Assembly: GCA_017654935.2 (NCBI GenBank)
Contig: CM065711.1
Coordinates: 28,544,708-28,608,707, forward strand
DNA length: 64,000 nucleotides
Direction of reading: 5' to 3'
DNA from: Phymorhynchus buccinoides
Lineage: Eukaryota; Mollusca; Gastropoda; Neogastropoda; Raphitomidae
Shown here: positions 38,988-48,521 of the stretch, in pieces
Layout of the letters: each line of letters begins with the position of its first letter
How positions within the stretch are numbered: the first letter of the stretch is position 1
Notes under the pieces: generated by a model
What the model saw: the letters and a program-made list of their open reading frames with translations, nothing else
Told to the model about the DNA's origin: nothing
The model's database searches: none
Made by a program: the position numbers and the translations under genes

Positions 38988-40269
38988 CTGTGTGAAAAAA
39001 ATAAAAATAAATAATTATCCCAAAAAGTTACAGTGGAAATCTTGCCCTGGCTAAAACACACACTTACTGCAACCATGATTAAGTCCCTTGGTTTTTAGTC
39101 TAGGTAGCTGTGAACCACATACAAACTGACCCCAGAGACCTTCAAAATGGGGGGGGGGGGGGGAGGTTTGCTCTTGGTAAGACATGTTTTCGTTTTACAA
39201 TTCGGGAAGCATTTGGAAGGGAGTCAAACCCGGTCAAAACAAGCATTTCCTTACCAGCTATAAGAGGGCAAAACACGTGAAACCCGTGAATTTCACACAT
39301 GACCTGGTGGGTCTTTAAGCTATTGAAATAAGCTAGAACACCAAGGCTACAATCAAAATGTTGACATGCTATGCATAGGGGGGCGAGGGATTGTCTTTTA
39401 GCCATGACAAGCTCCTAGCATAACATCATCAGTCTCCAAAATCCCCCGAAGTCGGAGTGTGGCTGCTCTACGTGGCGGGGTAATCAAAAACGGTCACACA
39501 CGTAATGTTCTCATCCCAAGCTGATGCACCCTTTGTACCATAGTGTTCAAGTGCTTCGGCTGTTGGGTGCTGATCCCTGGAGTCTTTTAGCCAGGGTACC
39601 ACCAACGCACAACATCTGAAAATCAAGCTAAGCAAAATCAGTTAAGGTGTAATAACCCAAGACATAAAGACCCCCTATTAGAGCCCTAGCCTGACAACCA
39701 AGTACATCTAAGAACAGTTTCTGACGCAGTGATGTCCTTGGAACGTGCCCGAGGTGAGTTCGCGTCACACACACACACTCAACGTGACCTCACACACGCA
39801 CACGTCCCAGACCTTGCCTACCCGGGAATTTCTTTTTTTAGGTACTCCACGAAATTAAATTCCGTATTTTGGACAGCAGACCCGGCAAACGGAACATTAC
39901 AGAACATTAAACCGCCATGCGAAATGACGAAAAAGCTCGACTTTGACCGATCTTAGAAGACCTTAAGTTCAAAATTTTGCCGTATTAATTCTTCATTTAC
40001 TGTACTGCAGTACTGGGGCTCAAAATCGTGTACAAAATACGGAAAAAATCATATGGGTAGACAGAGTCTGCACACACTATGACACCCGTGAGAAAGAGGA
40101 GCCGCGTATGTGAGTTGGTAGTCCGAGTCCTAATAGAGGGATCCGGATAGCGTCAAAAGAATCACGTGATTTTTGTTTGGTAACGAAAGTCGGACGCCAT
40201 TTTAGGCATGAGCGCCGGTTTTGGTTCAGATTACAGAGGTGAAGCGTCAGTGATTTTCGACAAATCGTC

Positions 40270-40500
40270 ACAATGGTAATAAACTGTGCAGTAGTTAAAT
40301 GTTCAGGACTAAAAGCAAACATCAGAATTCAATGCGTTCCACCGCCAAGTATCTTAGCAAGACCGAATAATCCGAGAGCCATCACTGACGATCGGCGACA
40401 GTAGGTGTGACATTCTCATTTGCATACATGAACCCGGGCGATACCTCTATAGCTCGTAATCCGTCATGGTTTGCGAGTTTTCCGTGGGTAGTTTGTGCAC
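40270..40500 (+). pseudogene. Copy A of THAP-like fragment
   Basis: Counterpart of 61175-61390. The start ATGGTAATAAACTGTGCAGT is intact, then indels diverge from copy B. See that entry for the family argument. Confidence 0.3.
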
Positions 40501-40599
40501 TTTAACAAGTACTTTGTGGCCGGGAAATCACCTGCGACACACACCTAGAGCAGGGGGCAGAATAACTAAAACATGATCCGAGTTTCTGCAGGGCTATAA

Positions 40600-41130
40600 G
40601 ATCTCCCTTCCATATCATGACCTACTTTGCTGAGACATTTGCAATCTTCTTTGGTAAGAAATTAAAATCACCTTATTTATAATGATAACAGGGAACATTA
40701 TAAGACCATCCCAAAATATACCTATGGCCTACTTCTCCGAGACATTGGCCTTCTTTGTACAGTATTAAAATTACCTCCCTTATAAGACCTCCCATTATAA
40801 GACTCCCTCCCATATAAGGCCTACTTTTCTCTGACAGATATTTGCACTTCTTTTTAGAGTATATTAAATTACCTCCCAGTATAAGACCACCTCCCCACAT
40901 AAAACCTACTTTTCTGAGATATTGTTCCTTTTTTTTAAGTATCCTTGTTACTTCACTTATAACTAACCTCCCATGTATAAGAGACTCCCTTTTTTTTAAG
41001 ACACTACTTCCTCTGAATATTGCCTTTCTTTGTAAGTATTTAAATTACCTCCTTATACAACTCCCTCCCTTTAAGACCTTATTTTGGTTGATTTTTTAGC
41101 AAGAAGGTTTTTTAAGGGCGGTTCCACTGT
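40600..41130. mobile_element. Copy A of TACAGTGGAACC-family element
   Basis: Repeated blocks of the type ACCTCCCTTATAAGACCTCC, ending GGCGGTTCCACTGTA. Counterpart of 61467-61917 with altered block spacing. Confidence 0.7.
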
Positions 41131-41287
41131 ACCACCAAAAATCCAATAATTTCATAATAATTGTTTTGGTCCAAATTTCTTCTCTTTTTTTTCATACAGC
41201 CATTTTTTTTTATGCTCTCAAAATATCGGCCATCTCGAAATAAAATGTCAGTCTCTTTCCAGGACATCTTCCGCATTTTGTAAATTA

Positions 41288-41702
41288 ATAACCCTTTCAC
41301 CGCCAACGTCGCTGATTTATGATATCACAATGATTGTAACACCAATGTCACTAAAAGGAATGAAATCAGGACGTAATTCATGTTGAGATAGCATGGAGAA
41401 TTAGCTATGATGTCTAACTTAGAAGCTCTTCAAAAAGTACTATTAAATCCTATAGGACATTGGATGAGCTTCTAAGTTAACATAATGCTTTAGTCTCATC
41501 CTATATCAACGTGAATACCTGTCCAGGGTCTGTTTTAATCCAAAGACCCTCTCCTAATTAATTTTGGGACGTAAGGTAAAGCCTTCACTTTAAAAATTGT
41601 CACAGAAGGAATTCCCAATATTTCCAGACAGATTTTTTTTCTCTACCCTTTAAGTTTGTTGGAATTCTTTTGCTGAAAAATGGGCTCGGTTGAAAGGGTT
41701 AA
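41288..41702. mobile_element. Copy A of TTAACCCTTTC MITE with nested palindrome
   Basis: Counterpart of 62069-62464. Begins AACCCTTTCACCGCCAACG; the nested palindrome is recognisable from about 41374 but with mismatches, and the right end reads GGTTGAAAGGGTTAA. Confidence 0.65.
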
Positions 41703-42962
41703 GATTTTGTTTAATTATACAAGCGCGAAATCGCAAGTGTTTGTTTGTGGCACGCGGTCTATTTTTATCACTCCTATCATGAGTTACCTCCCCTGGATTT
41801 TAAATAATTTTAATCTGTAAACCATAATGTTATCTCTGAACCATTTCGTAAATTTTTTTATATCTTTTGGAAAACATTTTAAGACTATGTATCCTACTTA
41901 TACTCATATAAAGAAGCACCGCATACTCGTCGTGTCTGTTGTAGTGTCTTTATTACGTATGTTTATTATTTTGTACGCTTTAAAATACATCATTTTAAAG
42001 AGCGGCATCAATTTCGAAGAGTCAGCCTCGATTTGAAGTGCGACAATTTTGTCAAAATGTTGACAATTTTGGACCGACAGACAGACCGACCGACCAACAA
42101 AGTGAGTTATAGGTTTGTGGCTTTGAGCCACAACAAAAATTAAAAAAAAAATTTTTCGTATTTTAACCCTAAAAATATCAAATTTAAAAATAATAAATCA
42201 GATTTCTTTATTTATTCTTTCTTTAATATGGCATTCTCATATTATATGGCAAATAAAAATAAGAATTGGGGGAAAAGCTAAAAAATTTTAGTTCGTATAA
42301 ATAATGAAAGTCAAATTCCTAACATCACTTTCTGTTTTATGAACCCAACACCAATGTTGTAATTTCAAATCTTGTGATTTCAACTATATTTAGTGAACAT
42401 ACATGTCCAGAGAAAGAGAGAGAGGAAGCTAAGAACTGTAACCCGCTTATATCAGCACAGATCATAAACTGTGAAAGAGTGTGTGTGAGACCTGTGTGAG
42501 AGAGGTTGAATCCCTTTAACGATGTTGCAATGCTGCAATGCTTTATACTGAAAGTTATCTGCCCCTGTCTTGTGCACTGATTAAAAAAAACAAACCTTCC
42601 CTTGCCAGTCACCGTTATCCTCGAATGGCTAATATTGCAATCATCAAATCAATGCGACAGACTCGTGCTTGCTCTTGGTTGCTTGGTCCACAGGAAAGAC
42701 TTAAGGGTTAATATTCCCATTCCTGTCATGAAGGTGTAAAAGGATTGCCTACCCCAGAGGGTGAGTTGGTCTACATGCCCTTGTTATCGTGCACTGCTAT
42801 GGGACGTGCCTTGTAGCACACAAGTGTTAAAGCCCTTGTGTGTCAGTAAGTGAGTGTGTTTATAGGGGGGGAAAACTCTCTGCCCCTATCTCGTGCACTG
42901 AGATGCCATGCGCCGATTTGAAAAAAAAATTAAACTGTTTGGTGCTTTTTGCAAAGTAGTAT

Positions 42963-43452
42963 ATATCGTCACTGTCCGACGCTAACCGTGTATTTACACA
43001 ATCAGTGATTTTACAGGAGCATCAAAAAACATATTGTCGCCTGCTACAAAGTCAATCCCCATTTGATATACCCTTGACCCTTCTTCTTTACCGATGAGTA
43101 AACATGTGACACAATAAAAGTTGCATTAACACCCAAAATTTTCGTGATAATTCAGTTACACGGTTAGTCACAAAGTTAGTGCATTGTTCTCACAATGGGA
43201 GATACGACAGCTGCCGGCAGTTACACGATTAGCGTGACCAGTTACATGCTTATCGCGTCAAAACCAGCAACAACCCCGCCACATACACGATTATTTCCGT
43301 GGTATCATGTGACAAATTTGAGCATTTTCATTGGTCGCAGACACAAGATATTTATAGAAGACCTGCGTGAGGTCACTGGAAGGAGATTCAGTAAAAAATC
43401 TATTTTTGTCAAATTTTGTAGATACACGGTTAGCGTCGGACAGCGACGATAT
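42963..43452. mobile_element. 490-bp element with long terminal inverted repeats
   Basis: The left end starts ATATCGTCACTGTCCGACGC and the right end is its complement, ending with GCGTCGGACAGCGACGATAT. The arms match for about 35 bases with two or three mismatches. No transposase frame is present inside, so it is non-autonomous. The left part is repeated in copy B at 63812-64000, cut by the window end. Superfamily not recognised. Confidence 0.75.
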
Positions 43453-43562
43453 GTGCGTGCCCGGGCCGAGAGGACGTAAAACCCAATATTTCATTCATTC
43501 AATGAGTGAATTTATATTTTCTTATACTGTACCCTTTTCGTGATAAGAAAAAAAAATTTTAC

Positions 43563-43707
43563 CTCTAAAGAGCTGGAGGGTGCGTCAGGGTCCGGGTTAC
43601 TCTCGCCGTTGTCGGGGTCAGGCAGGAAGTCGGGGGGAAGGGAGAAGAAAATGGTCCACAGTTCCCTCCCTTTGTGACCGCAGCGCACATGCTGGATGAT
43701 GGTATCT
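43563..43707 (-). CDS. C2H2 zinc-finger gene, internal exon (finger second half)
   Basis: A 145-nt exon: acceptor GTCGACAG before it, donor GAG/GTAAAA after it. It starts with one base completing a split codon and ends in phase 0, as the next exon (59774-59941, or its copy 38819-38987) requires. It encodes DTIIQHVRCGH, which supplies the His pair (H-x4-H) of a zinc finger whose Cys pair must come from an upstream exon. After that come a Trp-containing segment (ELWTIFFSLPPDF) and an acidic Pro/Asp/Ser linker. Joined to the half-finger modules upstream it gives exact C-x2-C-x12-H-x4-H spacing. This exon lies beyond the duplicated stretch, so its partner should lie just past base 64000. The gene is likely a nuclear DNA-binding protein; specific orthology not recognised. 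Confidence 0.8.
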
Positions 43708-44189
43708 CTGTCGACAGCGAAAAACACACGCGCGTGAACACCGAGTTAGATGATATGTGATGGTGCATGGGAAAAACCTACATAAGTCGCTCAGAATGTT
43801 TTTAGCAAAAGCCAAAAATAGTCAACCCCCAAAATATCAATTTTCTATTTAGAGCATATTTATGTCTATGTTTATGTGTTCTACCAGTATCCACAACATA
43901 AAAGACAATTTTGAATGATTTCTCTGTTTATTTGATCGTTTTCTAAATAAAGTCAATAGAAACAAAAAGATGCCCAATTTCTGCAAATGATCTATTTCGA
44001 ATGCTAAACTTCAAATAATTATAAAATAAAAACTAGACAAGATAACTGTTTCGGTTTTCTGTGTATTAATGAGGAATCTTTGCTCCACCATGAAAAATTA
44101 AAATCTCAATTTATGCCAAAATTCCATTATGTCTGGTTTTCCCAGGCACTGTCACATATTTTTGTTTTTTGTTACATGGGTGCTCTTGG
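43708..44189. other. Intron sequence, nothing recognised
   Basis: AT-rich sequence upstream of the exon on the minus strand. No repeat terminus or exon seen. Confidence 0.5.
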
Positions 44190-44716
44190 GAAATTTCAAA
44201 AATCCTGCAAGGCAGGGGTCCACAGGTCGCCCTGGCCCCGGCGGAGTGCAGGGACAGCGCCCCTCCTGGGGGTTCCGGGGGGCAATGCCAGACCTGGTTA
44301 CCCCCTACACAAGTCTTGAGTAGTCTGGATCGCTTAAATGAATAGTTTGGGCTCAAAATGTGTAGTTATATTCATTAAATCATCAAACAATGTTCACTGA
44401 AAATGAGTAATTAGAGCATTATTTTCAATTTTGAAGAGTAGTAGAGGTCCAAATTGAGTAGAATACTACTCGAAAAGAGTAGAGTAAGCAGGTCTGCAAT
44501 GCCCCCTGGAAGCTGAAGGGAAACAACAGTTTCCAATGTAACTGACAGGCTCTTGTTGCACTTTCACTTCTGGTTAAACTTTGTGACCTCTATAACCAGC
44601 AAAATGCATCTTCTCAAATTCTCATAATCTGGCAATGCCAGCTCCAGGCAATAAAAAAAAAAAATTTAAATCTTGAACTTCAGGACATCCTGAAAGCAGG
44701 AGCAGCCATGTTGTTC
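44190..44716. repeat. Dispersed GC-rich repeat, interrupted
   Basis: Third copy of the family seen at 51520-51830 and 31030-31330, with hallmarks CCCCGGCGGAGTGC, CTGGGGGTTCCGGGGGGCAA and AACTTCAGGACATCCTGAAA. Here about 205 bases (roughly 44286-44495) separate the GC-rich head from the body where the other copies are continuous. Confidence 0.7.
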
Positions 44717-44863
44717 TAAAGCGATTCAACCCTGACCATTAACTCGTTCGCATCGCAACGATTTTGAATTATTAAAAAAAACTCACAAATCACTCCATCC
44801 ATACACACAAACAAAACGTACATAAACAAAACGAGAAATGAAAGAAGTTTACGGGTTTTTACT

Positions 44864-45006
44864 CATGATGATGATGATGATGATAATGATGATGATAACG
44901 ATGATGATGATAATACTGATGATGATCATGATCATGATGATGATGATCATCAAGATGATGATGATGATGATAATGATGATGATGATGATGTCGATGATGA
45001 TGATGA
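44864..45006. repeat. (GAT)n microsatellite
   Basis: Imperfect GAT/AAT/CAT trinucleotide repeat of about 140 bases next to half-finger module 1. Similar GAT tracts flank most of the other modules. Confidence 0.9.
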
Positions 45007-45030
45007 AAATAAAATAATGAAACCACAGAA

Positions 45031-45084
45031 CTTCGACAACACCTGCAGGAGCAGTGAGCACATAGGTAGCGTTTGGGCAGGCCT
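45031..45084 (-). pseudogene. Half-finger module 1, canonical donor lost
   Basis: A 54-nt unit with the same layout as the mini-exons 46195-46248 and 46309-46362. It is preceded by AAAAAG and encodes GLPKRYLCAHCSCRCC, which contains the C-x2-C pair. Where the others have AG/GTGAGT, this one has AG/TTCTGT, so splicing at that place should fail. A GT lies a few codons earlier (TGCAG/GTGTTG) in the same phase but would make the finger too short. Called a relic; transcripts would decide. Confidence 0.5.
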
Positions 45085-45182
45085 CTTTTTAAGATGATGA
45101 GGATGAAGATGAAGACGTTGATATGGATGAAGATGATAGTACTGATGATGATGATGACTTCCATGATCCTTATGAAACTAAA

Positions 45183-45362
45183 TACAATGGAACCTCCCTT
45201 ATAAGACCTTAAAAAATCATCCAAAATGAGGTCTTATAAGGGAGAGGTCTCATAAGGGAGGTAATTTTAATATTTGCAAAGAAGGGCAATGTCTCAGAGA
45301 AGTAGGTCTTATGTGGGATGGAGTCTTATAATGGGAGGTCTTATAAGGGAGGTTCCACTGTA
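45183..45362. mobile_element. 180-bp MITE, TACAGTGGAACC family
   Basis: Begins TACAATGGAACCTCCCTTAT and ends GGGAGGTTCCACTGTA, with inverted internal blocks AGGTCTTATAAGGG. A compact complete member of the family found at 48522-49198 and 61467-61917. It sits between half-finger modules 1 and 2. Confidence 0.85.
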
Positions 45363-45378
45363 GTAGTAAAATACTAAT

Positions 45379-45439
45379 CTGTGACTACACCTGAGGGTGT
45401 AATAAGCAGTAAGCACATAGGTAGCTTTTGGGAAGGCCT
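45379..45439 (-). pseudogene. Half-finger module 2, frameshifted
   Basis: Same module: AAAAG acceptor-like start and GLPKSYLCAYC with the Cys pair. Seven extra bases after the second Cys shift the frame to a TAG, and the donor position reads CACAG/ATTAGT without GT. Non-functional as it stands. Confidence 0.5.
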
Positions 45440-45444
45440 CTTTT

Positions 45445-45476
45445 GATGATGATGATGATGATGACGATGATGATAA
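45445..45476. repeat. (GAT)n microsatellite
   Basis: Short GAT repeat immediately upstream (minus-strand sense) of half-finger module 2. Confidence 0.85.
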
Positions 45477-45522
45477 TCGGTATGTCGATCCAGATGAAAA
45501 TAAAAGAAGCAAAAATACTAAC

Positions 45523-45636
45523 TTTCTACTACACCTGAGATAACAGTAAGGGCACAGGTATCGTTTGAGCAGGCGTCGCCTCAGGTGCGACTTCATAACT
45601 TCCAGTCAATGCAGTGAACTCGCAATACTCACAAAA
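45523..45636 (-). pseudogene. Full-length finger module 3, partly degenerate
   Basis: This module has the layout of exon 57700-57908: a first finger (FCEYCEFTA... then MKSHL) followed by a second Cys pair, RYLCPYCYLRCSRK. It ends at a plausible donor AGAAA/GTTAGT in phase 2, which would join correctly to exon 43563-43707. The first finger is short by about four residues and is out of frame between GSYE and MKSHL, as if 14 bases were missing. Either sequence error in this contig or a decayed exon. It looks like the ancestor of the shorter mini-exons, which keep only the second part. Confidence 0.5.
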
Positions 45637-45664
45637 ACAATATCAATTAGGCAACAACAACAAA

Positions 45665-46136
45665 AGTTGTGGTTACGGTAACATGGCCAAAGCAAATAGG
45701 GTAGGTAGGTAGGCCCTAACTTTTTTTAATTTTTTTTTTAATGTTATTTTAGAGCCTAAAATTGTAGGCTCTTCACTCCCAGCTCTTTGAGATCGCCGAG
45801 TGGTGTTGAAAAGTCTACCTCGGCAAGTGGTAATGTTTTCCTTTCCTACATCCGGATGAATGTCCCGGAAAGCATCCACAAGCGTGTAACTGTAAGATGC
45901 TTTGAAAGCGCTAATCACCCTCGTATTTTCAGAAATATGAGCGCATGGCTCCATTGAAATGGCAAATGACGCCATTTTTCAACGACACATGGACGTTCAG
46001 CGCGTTACAGTTATGTCCCCTGATGGGCATTCCCCGATTGAACTTGCCTCTCTCTCTCTTTTTTTGTCGAGGCCCAAAAATAAATCATAGGGTCGGCCGA
46101 AAAAATAGGGTAGGTCGGGATACCGTAACCACAACT
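45665..46136. mobile_element. 472-bp TIR element
   Basis: Ends are inverted copies: AGTTGTGGTTACGGTA on the left, TACCGTAACCACAACT on the right. The motif AATAGGGTAGGT recurs inside both ends. A minus-strand frame inside (about 45673-45975) includes LVDAFRDIHPD, which resembles the D-x-[FW]-R-x-x-x-P stretch of retrotransposon endonucleases. That resemblance is weak. The element sits between module 3 and the mini-exon array. Confidence 0.75.
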
Positions 46137-46194
46137 ATTTTTTTTTTTGGGGGGGGGGCCTTAGTAACAAACCATGATCATAAATTTGACTCAC

Positions 46195-46248
46195 CTGCAG
46201 CTACACCTGAGGGAGCAGTACAGGCACAGGTATCGCCTGGGCAGGCAT
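46195..46248 (-). CDS. Half-finger mini-exon unit 4
   Basis: A 54-nt unit: AAAAAG acceptor, TGCAG/GTGAGT donor, start and end both in phase 2, so one unit can be skipped or added without shifting the frame. Encodes CLPRRYLCLYCSLRCSCR, carrying the C-x2-C pair and seven residues after it. Joined to 43563-43707 it completes a finger with C-x2-C-x12-H-x4-H spacing. An in-frame TGA directly follows the donor, so it cannot be read through and must be spliced to be used. The acceptor lacks a good pyrimidine tract, the intron on the minus-strand 5' side being a CAT repeat, so use is uncertain. Confidence 0.5.
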
Positions 46249-46257
46249 CTTTTTATG

Positions 46258-46297
46258 ATGATGATGATGATGATGATGATGATAATGATGATGATAA
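46258..46297. repeat. (GAT)n tract between mini-exons 4 and 5
   Basis: GAT repeat that makes up nearly the whole 60-nt spacer between two mini-exon units. Confidence 0.9.
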
Positions 46298-46308
46298 ATG
46301 TGACTCAC

Positions 46309-46362
46309 CTGCGGCTACACCTGAGGGTGCAGTACGGGCACAGGTATCGCCTGGGCAGGCAT
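46309..46362 (-). CDS. Half-finger mini-exon unit 5
   Basis: Second 54-nt unit, 114 bases from unit 4. Same borders (AAAAAG; CCGCAG/GTGAGT) and phases; encodes CLPRRYLCPYCTLRCSRR. It differs from unit 4 at three residues, all in the Cys-pair and turn region. Its donor is a perfect GTGAGT. Same caveat about the weak acceptor. Confidence 0.5.
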
Positions 46363-46368
46363 CTTTTT

Positions 46369-46369
<1 letters not shown>

Positions 46370-46403
<34 letters not shown>

Positions 46404-46417
46404 AATGATGATGATAA
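46370..46417. repeat. (GAT)n tract between mini-exons 5 and 6
   Basis: Longer GAT repeat; the unit period is 120 bases here against 114 for the previous pair, the difference being repeat length. Confidence 0.9.
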
Positions 46418-46428
46418 ATTTGACTCAC

Positions 46429-46452
46429 CTGCGGCTACACCTGAGGGTGCAG
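46429..46452 (-). CDS. Half-finger mini-exon unit 6, cut by gap
   Basis: Only the last 24 nt are present (TLRCSRR plus the split codon and donor GTGAGT); the rest is lost in the N run. The break falls inside the repeat array, so more units probably lie in the gap. Confidence 0.5.
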
Positions 46453-46952
46453 NNNNNNNNNNNNNNNNNNNNNNNNNNNNNNNNNNNNNNNNNNNNNNNN
46501 NNNNNNNNNNNNNNNNNNNNNNNNNNNNNNNNNNNNNNNNNNNNNNNNNNNNNNNNNNNNNNNNNNNNNNNNNNNNNNNNNNNNNNNNNNNNNNNNNNNN
46601 NNNNNNNNNNNNNNNNNNNNNNNNNNNNNNNNNNNNNNNNNNNNNNNNNNNNNNNNNNNNNNNNNNNNNNNNNNNNNNNNNNNNNNNNNNNNNNNNNNNN
46701 NNNNNNNNNNNNNNNNNNNNNNNNNNNNNNNNNNNNNNNNNNNNNNNNNNNNNNNNNNNNNNNNNNNNNNNNNNNNNNNNNNNNNNNNNNNNNNNNNNNN
46801 NNNNNNNNNNNNNNNNNNNNNNNNNNNNNNNNNNNNNNNNNNNNNNNNNNNNNNNNNNNNNNNNNNNNNNNNNNNNNNNNNNNNNNNNNNNNNNNNNNNN
46901 NNNNNNNNNNNNNNNNNNNNNNNNNNNNNNNNNNNNNNNNNNNNNNNNNNNN
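46453..46952. other. Assembly gap of exactly 500 N
   Basis: A scaffold gap of standard length. It begins inside the mini-exon array and is followed by an unrelated flank (46953 onward), so the two sides need not be neighbours in the genome. Confidence 0.98.
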
Positions 46953-47062
46953 CTAGTGATGCGGGTACTGGTTTAAAAACCGGTTCAGTAAAACCAGTTC
47001 GAATGGGGGAAAACCGGTTTAAAACCGGTTCAGATTTTTGAACCGGTTCTCAACTCTATTCA
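46953..47062. repeat. AACCGGTT-rich repeat
   Basis: Four or five spaced copies of AAACCGGTT(C) in about 110 bases. No coding sense. Looks like the edge of a dispersed element. Confidence 0.6.
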
Positions 47063-47142
47063 TGATCCATACATATGTGCAAACATTTAACACTTCTTGT
47101 ATATGTTATGCCCAATCTGAGAAATTGCCTCTTTCAGGAAAT

Positions 47143-47215
47143 AATATAATAATAATAATAATAATAGTACGTTTATATAGCGCTTTCCTCAAATGAGCCC
47201 AAAGCACTTTACAAT
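47143..47215. repeat. (AAT)n plus conserved retroposon tail
   Basis: A run of AAT repeats followed by TTTATATAGCGCTTTCC and CCCAAAGCACTTTACA. I recognise this pair of motifs from memory as a repeat tail common across molluscs and other marine invertebrates. Family name not certain. Confidence 0.6.
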
Positions 47216-47263
47216 CAATTATTCATCAACAAGTAGAAACCAGCAACAACGCATATATACAAA

Positions 47264-47265
47264 GC

Positions 47266-47315
<50 letters not shown>

Positions 47316-47316
47316 T
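47264..47316. repeat. Compound microsatellite (TC)n(AC)n
   Basis: About 35 bases of TC repeats directly followed by AC repeats. Confidence 0.9.
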
Positions 47317-47639
47317 TTATCGACATCGACTCATTATTCATCTTTCATTCAGTAATGGGCAAAATCCTTTGCCCAGTTCATGAAATCGACAATGTATATC
47401 AAAGTTTTCAATTCCCATTCACACAGGTATTGATTAAGGTTGATTCAACAATAGCGCATTTTTTTTACATTGTAGTTTCACCCCCAACTCTACCCAACGC
47501 TACTCTGGGGGCATGCCTGAGCCACATGTATCAAACGCTTGATCAAAATAAGTCTGACTCAAATCATTTTAAACTCATCTACACGTGTGGTTTCTCATTC
47601 GTTTGAACCCATTCTTGATCAGGCATGAAAGTGGATGAA

Positions 47640-48030
47640 GATCAAAAAAGAGATTTATTCAGCCGAGAAATCCTTCCACCCGGATTTTCACCTAACGTCG
47701 GAAGATTTGTTGAGCTGGGGGGCAGAACGTTCCCCAAATGTTTTTCCCAGCACAAACATCTTTCAGGCATCAAAGAATGAGATTTTTTTTTCAGCCGAGA
47801 AAAATCCTTCCACCCGGATTTTCACCTAACATCCGAGTTTTGTTGGGCGGGGGGCAGAACGTTCCGCCCAAAAATGTTCCAACCACCTTTTCACCTAACT
47901 CACGTCAGAAGTTTTGTTCAGCGGGGAGGGGGGCTAATCTATTCCGAAAATTTGGTCGGCACAAATATCCTTCCACCCACATTTTCAGCTCACATCGCTA
48001 CTTTTGTTGAGCGGGAGCTACTCATTTCGC
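47640..48030. repeat. Degenerate tandem repeat, ~4 units of 80-135 bases
   Basis: Units share AATCCTTCCACCCGGATTTT, CACCTAAC, TTTTGTTGAGCGGG and GGGGGCAGAACGTTCC in the same order. They start near 47665, 47800, 47873 and 47965, with substitutions and length changes. Not coding. Confidence 0.7.
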
Positions 48031-48521
48031 CTTCCTTCACACAAATGAAGCAAGTGAGCTAAAGCGACTTCCGGTTAACCAGTTTGAGAATCGCCAAATA
48101 GAGACTTGTAGATATAACAATACGGCAAGATCGGTCCTTTACGCAGAATTTTTTTTTTCCCGCGGAAGTTTTTAAAACATTTCGCGGATTTTCCGCGAAA
48201 CGCAGAATTCTTTCATGCCTGCTTGATCTCTGTGTGTTTATGAACAAAACATATTTTTCAGTCACACTGCTTTTCTAAATAGCCAGTTTTAAACTGGCTA
48301 TTTCACGAATTGGGCACACAAACTATTTTGCCCATTTCATTAAATGGGCAGTTTCACGGATTTGGCGTAACATAATGCATATAACTTCTAAGCAAAGAGG
48401 GTGCTTGTATGCCTTAAAGGCTCACATGTATGTGGCAATGCATGGGAAAACCAGACATAATGGAATTGGGGCATAAATTGAGATTACGCTTTCACAAGAT
48501 GGAGCAAAGCTTCCTGGTCAA

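Larger units (their letters stand above)
27690..43149. repeat. Copy A of a ~15.5-kb duplicated locus
   Basis: This segment aligns collinearly and in the same orientation with 48160-64000. Anchors include the first bases after the gap (CGCGGAA, 27691 against 48161), the exon series on the minus strand, the MITE blocks, and GTATATATCGTCACTGTCCG at 42959 against 63810. It is 15460 bases against 15841. Differences are mainly 1-3-base indels and homopolymer changes that break coding frames, plus a few large indels. Interpreted as a poorly polished alternative haplotype placed beside its partner. Confidence 0.9.

Noticed and set aside
44859..45224. Minus-strand Ile/His-rich frame of 121 codons as one protein
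   Set aside because: Only the RYLCAHC part resembles a finger; the rest is GAT-repeat translation.
45945..46976. Long plus-strand frame with poly-Asp
   Set aside because: It reads the GAT repeats and the antisense of the mini-exons, then 500 N. No start context or homology supports a gene.
47193..47606. 137-codon plus-strand frame
   Set aside because: It starts in the retroposon tail, runs through the TC/AC microsatellite and shows no family features or splice partners.
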